Made by a program: the position numbers and the translations under genes. Positions 60,017 through 64,000 of a DNA stretch of 64,000 nucleotides are shown in pieces. The notes under the pieces were generated by a model. It ran no database searches. It worked only from the letters and a program-made list of their open reading frames with translations, and was not told the origin of the DNA. This DNA comes from Maricaulis sp965228215 (GTDB taxonomy: Bacteria > Pseudomonadota > Alphaproteobacteria > Caulobacterales > Maricaulaceae). The first letter of the stretch is position 1. Each line of letters opens with the position of its first letter. The DNA lies in assembly GCA_965228215.1 (NCBI GenBank), contig OZ245800.1:1798001-1862000 (forward strand), written 5' to 3'.

Positions 60017-60583
60017 ATGAAGGTGCTTGATCAGGCGCCGGACGGATGGCCCTGTCTCGTCCTGAACGCCGATTACCAGCCGCTCAGCTACTGGCCGCTC
60101 TCGACCTGGCCCTGGCAGGAAGCCATCAAGAATGTCTTCCTGGAACGGGTCTCGGTGATCTCCCACTATGACGAGGTGGTGCATTCGCCCAGTTTCGAGA
60201 TGCATGTGCCCTCGGTTGTCGCGCTGAGGGATTATGTCGCCCAGAACCGGGTGCCGGCCTTCACACGCTATAACGTCTGGCTGAGAGACGGGTTCAAGTG
60301 CGGCTATTGCGGCAAGCCTGGCGTCGACGGTCTGACCTTCGACCATGTCATTCCGCGCAGCCAGGGCGGCAAGACGACCTGGGAGAACATCGTGGCCGCC
60401 TGTGGTCCGTGCAATCTCAAGAAGGGTGGTCGCACGCCGCGTGAAGCGCATATGCCACTCACCCGTCCGCCGCAGCGGCCGACCATGCATGAATTGCAGG
60501 CCCAGGGACGCAGTTTCCCGCCGAAATACCTGCACCAGAGCTGGCTCGACTATCTCTACTGGGATGTCGAGCTGGAGCGCTGA
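60017..60583 (+). CDS. HNH endonuclease family protein
   Basis: 188 residues. An N-terminal domain (CLVLNADYQPLSYWPLSTWPW, QEAIKNVFLERVSVI) is followed by the HNH core: RDGFKCGYCGKPGVDGLTFDHVIPRSQGG and ENIVAACGPCNLKKGGRTP, with four zinc Cys and the His-Asn-Lys site. This is a widespread free-standing HNH family near metabolic genes; no target is known. ATG 60017 follows AGGAGG by five bases; a start at 59912 adds an unsupported Pro-rich stretch. Confidence 0.93.
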   Translation: MKVLDQAPDGWPCLVLNADYQPLSYWPLSTWPWQEAIKNVFLERVSVISHYDEVVHSPSFEMHVPSVVALRDYVAQNRVPAFTRYNVWLRDGFKCGYCGKPGVDGLTFDHVIPRSQGGKTTWENIVAACGPCNLKKGGRTPREAHMPLTRPPQRPTMHELQAQGRSFPPKYLHQSWLDYLYWDVELER

Positions 60584-60684
60584 CGCACGGCATCATTACG
60601 GCGAATTTAGTTTCTGTAGGCATGCCGTATATCGCATGCTCCGCCGCACAAAACTTCCAACAATCCCTCGGGGGAGGAGAATCC

Positions 60685-63414
60685 ATGCTTCGTGTCCTGG
60701 CGACTGCGGCAAGCGCAGTCCTGTCACTCACGGCGTTTGCATCGGCCCAGATGCCCGACGTCGACATTCCCTATGAAAGATTCGAGCTCGATAACGGCCT
60801 GACCGTCGTCGTGCACGAGGATCGCAAGGCTCCGATCGTGGCCGTCAGCGTCTGGTATGGCGTCGGTTCCGCCGACGAACCGGAAGGCCGTACGGGTTTT
60901 GCGCACCTGTTCGAACACCTGATGTTCAACGGGTCGGAGAATTTCAACGATGATTATTTCGGTCCGTTCGAGGAAGTCGGCGCGACCGGCATGAACGGCA
61001 CGACCTGGTTCGACCGCACCAATTACTTCCAGACCGTGCCCACGCCGGCCCTGGAAATGGCGCTGTGGATGGAATCCGACCGCATGACCAATCTCCTGGG
61101 CGCGATCGACCAGGACAAGCTCGATGAGCAACGCGGCGTCGTGCAGAACGAGAAGCGCCAGGGCGACAACCAGCCCTACGGCATGGTCAGCTATTCCCAG
61201 CTGCGTGCGCTCTTCCCCGAAGGCCACCCCTATGCCCATTCCACCATCGGTTCGATGGAGGACCTGGAAGCGGCCTCGCTGGACGATGTCTATGAATGGT
61301 TCGAGCAATGGTATGGCGCGTCCAACGCCATTGTGGTTCTGGCCGGTGATATCGATGCCGAGACCGCGCGCCCGCTGATGGAGCGCTATTTCGGTGACGC
61401 CCCGGTGGGCCCGCCGATCACCCGCATGCAGGGCTGGGTGCCCGAGCGCGAGTATGACACCCGTGAAGTCATGTTCGACGAAGTTCCCCAGGCGCGCATC
61501 TACCGCAATTGGGTGGTGCCGGGCCGGACAACGATGGAACGGGCCGAACTGGAGCTGATGGCGACGATCTTCGGCGGTCTGCGCACCTCGCGCCTCGACC
61601 GGGAATTCGTCTTCGACAACCAGATCGCATCCAACGTCTACGCCTATGTCCAGGAACACCAGCTGGCCTCCATGTTCGAGATCGGCATCACGCTGAACCC
61701 GGGTGAGGATGTGGCCGAGGCCTCGGCCCGTCTGGATGCCCTTCTGGCCGATTTCCTCGAGAACGGCCCGACGGATGCCGAGATCGAGGCGGCCCAGACC
61801 GTGATCAATGCCCAGACCGTACGCGGCCTGGAAGAGATCGGCGGTTTCGGCGGCAAGGCTGTCGCCCTGGCCCAGGGTGAGCTCTATGCCGGCGATCCGG
61901 GTTTCTGGCGCACCTATCTCGAACGCATCAACGCGATCGAGTCCGACAGCATGATGGCCACGTCCCGCGAATGGCTGAACACCGGCTACCACCAGATCGA
62001 GGTGATGCCGTTCGGCGAGATGGCCAGCAATGAGACTGACGCCGACCGCTCGGCCCTGCCGGTTGTCGCCGAGACGCCTGTCCTGGCCTGGCCGGAGGTG
62101 CAGACGGCGGAATTGTCCAATGGCGTCGACATTGTCTTCGTGCGCCGTGACGCGGTTCCTGTTGTCGAGATGCAGATGGTATTCGACGCCGGTTATGCAG
62201 CGGACTCCGTCGGTGGCATGCCGGGCCTGGCGAATTTCACCATGGACATGCTGGATGAAGGTGCGGGCCGCATGGACGCGCTGGAAATCGCCGGTGAGGC
62301 CGAACGTCTCGGTGCGACCCTGTCCACGGGTGCCAATCTCGACCAGTCTTCCGTGACCATGTCTGCCCTGCGCAGCAATCTGCGGGACTCGCTGGACCTG
62401 ATGGCGACTGTCATCACGGATCCGACCTTTGCCGCGGACGATATTGAACGCCGCCGCCAGAACACGCTGAACGGTATCCAGCAGGAACTGGCCAACCCGA
62501 TCAATATCGCGCTGCGCCAGCTGCCGCCGGAAATGTATGGCGACGACCATGCCTACGGTATTCCGTTCACCGGATCGGGCACGCCGGAAGCCGTCAGCGC
62601 TTTCTCCCGTGACGATCTGGTTGCGCACCAGCAGGCCTGGCTGCGTCCGGACAATGCCACGCTCTTCATCGTCGGCGATACGACGCTGGAAGAGATCCAG
62701 CCCATGCTGGAACGGGCCTTCCGCCGCTGGCAGGCTCCGTCCTCGCCGCTGCCGCAGAAGAACCTCGCCGTTGTGGCGAACGCCGACCGAGCACGCGTGA
62801 TCCTCGTGGATCGTCCGAACTCGCCGCAATCGCTCATCCTGGCGGGCCGTATCGGTCCGGCTGGCAGCGATCCGGCGGACCTGGCCTTTACCGCGTCCAA
62901 CGACGCGATCGGTGGCCAGTTCTCGGCACGCGTGAACATGAATCTGCGTGAGGACAAGGGCTGGGCCTATGGCGCCTATACCTTCCTCTTCGGTGCTGCG
63001 GGTCAGCGCCCGTGGATGGTCTACGCCCCGGTCCAGACCGACCGTACGGCGGATTCCGTGGCTGAACTGGTGCGTGAAGTGGCCGAGTTCACGAGCTCCA
63101 ACCCGGTCAGCTCGGACGAGCTGTCCCGCTCGGTGAACAATAATGTCCGCTCCCTGCCGGGGCAGTTCGAGACGGCCGGTGCCGTGCGCGGTTCCCTGGT
63201 GTCCAGCCAGCGCTACGGCCGTGACTGGAACTATCCGGCCACGCTGACGCAGCGTTATGGCGAGCTGAGCCTCGACGAAGTCCGTGCGGCTTCCGGCGAA
63301 CTGGCCAGCACGGATGATCTGATCTGGATGATCATCGGTGATGTCAGCCAGATCGAGGAAGGCATCCGCGCCCTTGATCTCGGCGAGATCGAGATCCGGC
63401 GCCTCGGCGAGTAA
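60685..63414 (+). CDS. M16-family two-domain zinc metalloprotease
   Basis: 909 residues. A signal peptide (LATAASAVLSLTAFASA) precedes two M16 halves. The first carries GFAHLFEHLMFNGSENF (HLFEH, zinc site H74/E77/H78) and a downstream EQRGVVQNEKRQ Glu; the second half (from about 480) has no HxxEH and is structural. Such periplasmic proteases digest peptides. ATG 60685 follows GGAGGAG. Length is normal for the duplicated form. Confidence 0.95.
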   Translation: MLRVLATAASAVLSLTAFASAQMPDVDIPYERFELDNGLTVVVHEDRKAPIVAVSVWYGVGSADEPEGRTGFAHLFEHLMFNGSENFNDDYFGPFEEVGATGMNGTTWFDRTNYFQTVPTPALEMALWMESDRMTNLLGAIDQDKLDEQRGVVQNEKRQGDNQPYGMVSYSQLRALFPEGHPYAHSTIGSMEDLEAASLDDVYEWFEQWYGASNAIVVLAGDIDAETARPLMERYFGDAPVGPPITRMQGWVPEREYDTREVMFDEVPQARIYRNWVVPGRTTMERAELELMATIFGGLRTSRLDREFVFDNQIASNVYAYVQEHQLASMFEIGITLNPGEDVAEASARLDALLADFLENGPTDAEIEAAQTVINAQTVRGLEEIGGFGGKAVALAQGELYAGDPGFWRTYLERINAIESDSMMATSREWLNTGYHQIEVMPFGEMASNETDADRSALPVVAETPVLAWPEVQTAELSNGVDIVFVRRDAVPVVEMQMVFDAGYAADSVGGMPGLANFTMDMLDEGAGRMDALEIAGEAERLGATLSTGANLDQSSVTMSALRSNLRDSLDLMATVITDPTFAADDIERRRQNTLNGIQQELANPINIALRQLPPEMYGDDHAYGIPFTGSGTPEAVSAFSRDDLVAHQQAWLRPDNATLFIVGDTTLEEIQPMLERAFRRWQAPSSPLPQKNLAVVANADRARVILVDRPNSPQSLILAGRIGPAGSDPADLAFTASNDAIGGQFSARVNMNLREDKGWAYGAYTFLFGAAGQRPWMVYAPVQTDRTADSVAELVREVAEFTSSNPVSSDELSRSVNNNVRSLPGQFETAGAVRGSLVSSQRYGRDWNYPATLTQRYGELSLDEVRAASGELASTDDLIWMIIGDVSQIEEGIRALDLGEIEIRRLGE

Positions 63415-63434
63415 GCCGGGCCCTCGGGCAAACG

Positions 63435-63464
63435 AAAGGGCGGAGCCTCGGCTCCGCCCTTTTT
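63435..63464 (+). terminator. rho-independent terminator
   Basis: GGGCGGAGCC (63438-63447), a TC loop and GGCTCCGCCC (63450-63459) form a ten-pair stem followed by a T-run. It ends the M16 protease gene; the convergent coq7 stops beyond it. Confidence 0.9.
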
Positions 63465-63495
63465 CGTGTCTGACGTGCGGTTCAAAAGTGCCGGA

Positions 63496-64000
63496 TCAGA
63501 TGCGTTCAGCGATCTTGATGACGACCTTGCAGCCCGACTTGATAAAGGCGGAGAGCAGGGGGTAGGCGGTCGCATCGCGCGCGCCCTCGTCCACGGCGAG
63601 ATCCCGGTGCGCCACTTCTTCCTCGCGGAACTTGTCGAACAGGTCGGCCAGCTCGTCCTCGCCCATGGCGCGCAATTCCGTCACCTGGTCGGCGTAATGC
63701 TGCTCGATCACGGTCTCGACGGCTTCCGTGCAGGCGTGGGCTGCCTTGTCGCCGAGCAGGGCCGTGCCGATACCCAGCGCCTGGCCGGCAATGTTCCACA
63801 CCGGAGCGAGCGCGGTAGGGCGTGTATTGTGCGTGCGGAGCAGGCCGTCAAACGCATCGAGATGCGCCTGTTCTTCCTCTTCCATCTCGCGCAGCTGGTC
63901 CGCGATCCTGCGCTTGTGCGGCAGGTCGCCGAACACGGCGCGCTGGCCGCGATAGATCGCGACGGCACCATATTCCCCCGCGTGATCAACGCGGATCATC
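63496..64000 (-). CDS. coq7: Coq7-type demethoxyubiquinone hydroxylase (5' part may lie beyond the window)
   Basis: At least 167 residues from the ATG at 63997-63999. Di-iron carboxylate motifs are VDHAGEYGAVAIYRGQ, EEEEQAHLDAFDGLL, ACTEAVETVIEQHYADQV and FREEEVAHRDLAV. It hydroxylates demethoxyubiquinone in ubiquinone synthesis. Family members usually have a few residues before the first motif, so the real start may be outside. The C-terminal IKSGCKVVIKIAERI is typical. Confidence 0.9.
   Translation of the reverse strand, partial: MIRVDHAGEYGAVAIYRGQRAVFGDLPHKRRIADQLREMEEEEQAHLDAFDGLLRTHNTRPTALAPVWNIAGQALGIGTALLGDKAAHACTEAVETVIEQHYADQVTELRAMGEDELADLFDKFREEEVAHRDLAVDEGARDATAYPLLSAFIKSGCKVVIKIAERI

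Noticed and set aside
60724..62829. 701-codon minus-strand frame over the M16 protease gene
   Set aside because: Antisense to a protease with an intact HLFEH site and signal peptide.
1..64000. CRISPR array, insertion sequence or prophage
   Set aside because: No regularly spaced repeats, transposase or integrase frames, or phage structural genes were seen; the single VgrG-like motif and the amidase are not enough.

Overview
The window is a dense stretch of chromosome from a high-GC alphaproteobacterium, most likely a stalked or dimorphic marine member of the Hyphomonadaceae/Maricaulaceae. The reasons are family-level. PhaR and PhaB are divergent neighbours. There is an RpoH-type heat-shock sigma factor, a DUF2125 protein, a TIGR02302/DUF4175 protein beside argH, Coq7, GluQRS, and a TTAA-N7-TTAAC CtrA-type box next to a GANTC (CcrM) site. 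About 70 genes fill the 64 kb. Many overlap by the four bases ATGA, and several convergent pairs abut or overlap at their stop codons. I see no rRNA operon, insertion sequence, prophage or CRISPR array.

Layout. 1-5.7 kb: a partial outer-membrane barrel, a YCII protein, a duplicated secreted protein, a peptidoglycan amidase, small proteins, an ECF sigma factor overlapped by a membrane protein, and a secreted protein carrying a VgrG-like motif. 5.7-11.8 kb: rpoH behind a heat-shock-type promoter, a YhhN membrane protein, an esterase, a trypsin-like protease with three exact Cys repeats, and a PhzF protein. 11.9-17.8 kb: a minus-strand run of a thioredoxin-like protein, an M24 peptidase, a redoxin/2OG-oxygenase fusion, a secreted SCP2-like/cupin protein, a TetR regulator and an RluA-family pseudouridine synthase. 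A perfect 22-bp palindrome sits in front of the cupin gene. 17.9-21.2 kb: PhoD phosphatase, then a MarR/S41 pair with its own near-perfect 24-bp palindrome. 21.2-26.7 kb: folE, cysS, an Fe-S scaffold, yidD and thrS.

26.7-32.5 kb is a glycan block: an O-antigen-ligase-like protein, two GT2 enzymes and an ArnT-like GT39 enzyme, with an HMG-CoA lyase embedded. 32.5-36 kb has small membrane proteins, a CtrA-box-preceded microprotein pair, and the polyhydroxybutyrate genes phaR/phaB. 36-45.4 kb holds gloB, a methyltransferase, hisC, the DUF2125-plsC-YdcF-ftsX-ftsE run, a zinc-finger membrane protein and a slipin. 45.4-46 kb is a 570-base gap with a divergent Asp-type tRNA. 46-52.6 kb has TIGR02302, lptM, argH, a TlpA-type thioredoxin and etfBA. 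52.6-64 kb has a large Cys-rich secreted protein, YceI, a PduO-type adenosyltransferase, HIG1, a Rieske oxygenase, a lipoprotein, gluQ, an esterase, an HNH nuclease, a two-domain M16 protease and coq7, which is cut by the window end.

The most unusual items are: a cell-cycle-type control site in front of a gene pair that ends in a 28-residue membrane peptide; an ftsE with no canonical start codon in front of its conserved N-terminus; operator palindromes tied to TetR/cupin and MarR/S41; a secreted protein with a VgrG OB-fold signature; a redoxin/2OG-oxygenase fusion preceded by a branched RNA-like structure; and an odd tRNA-Asp. Most of the rest is ordinary core metabolism.
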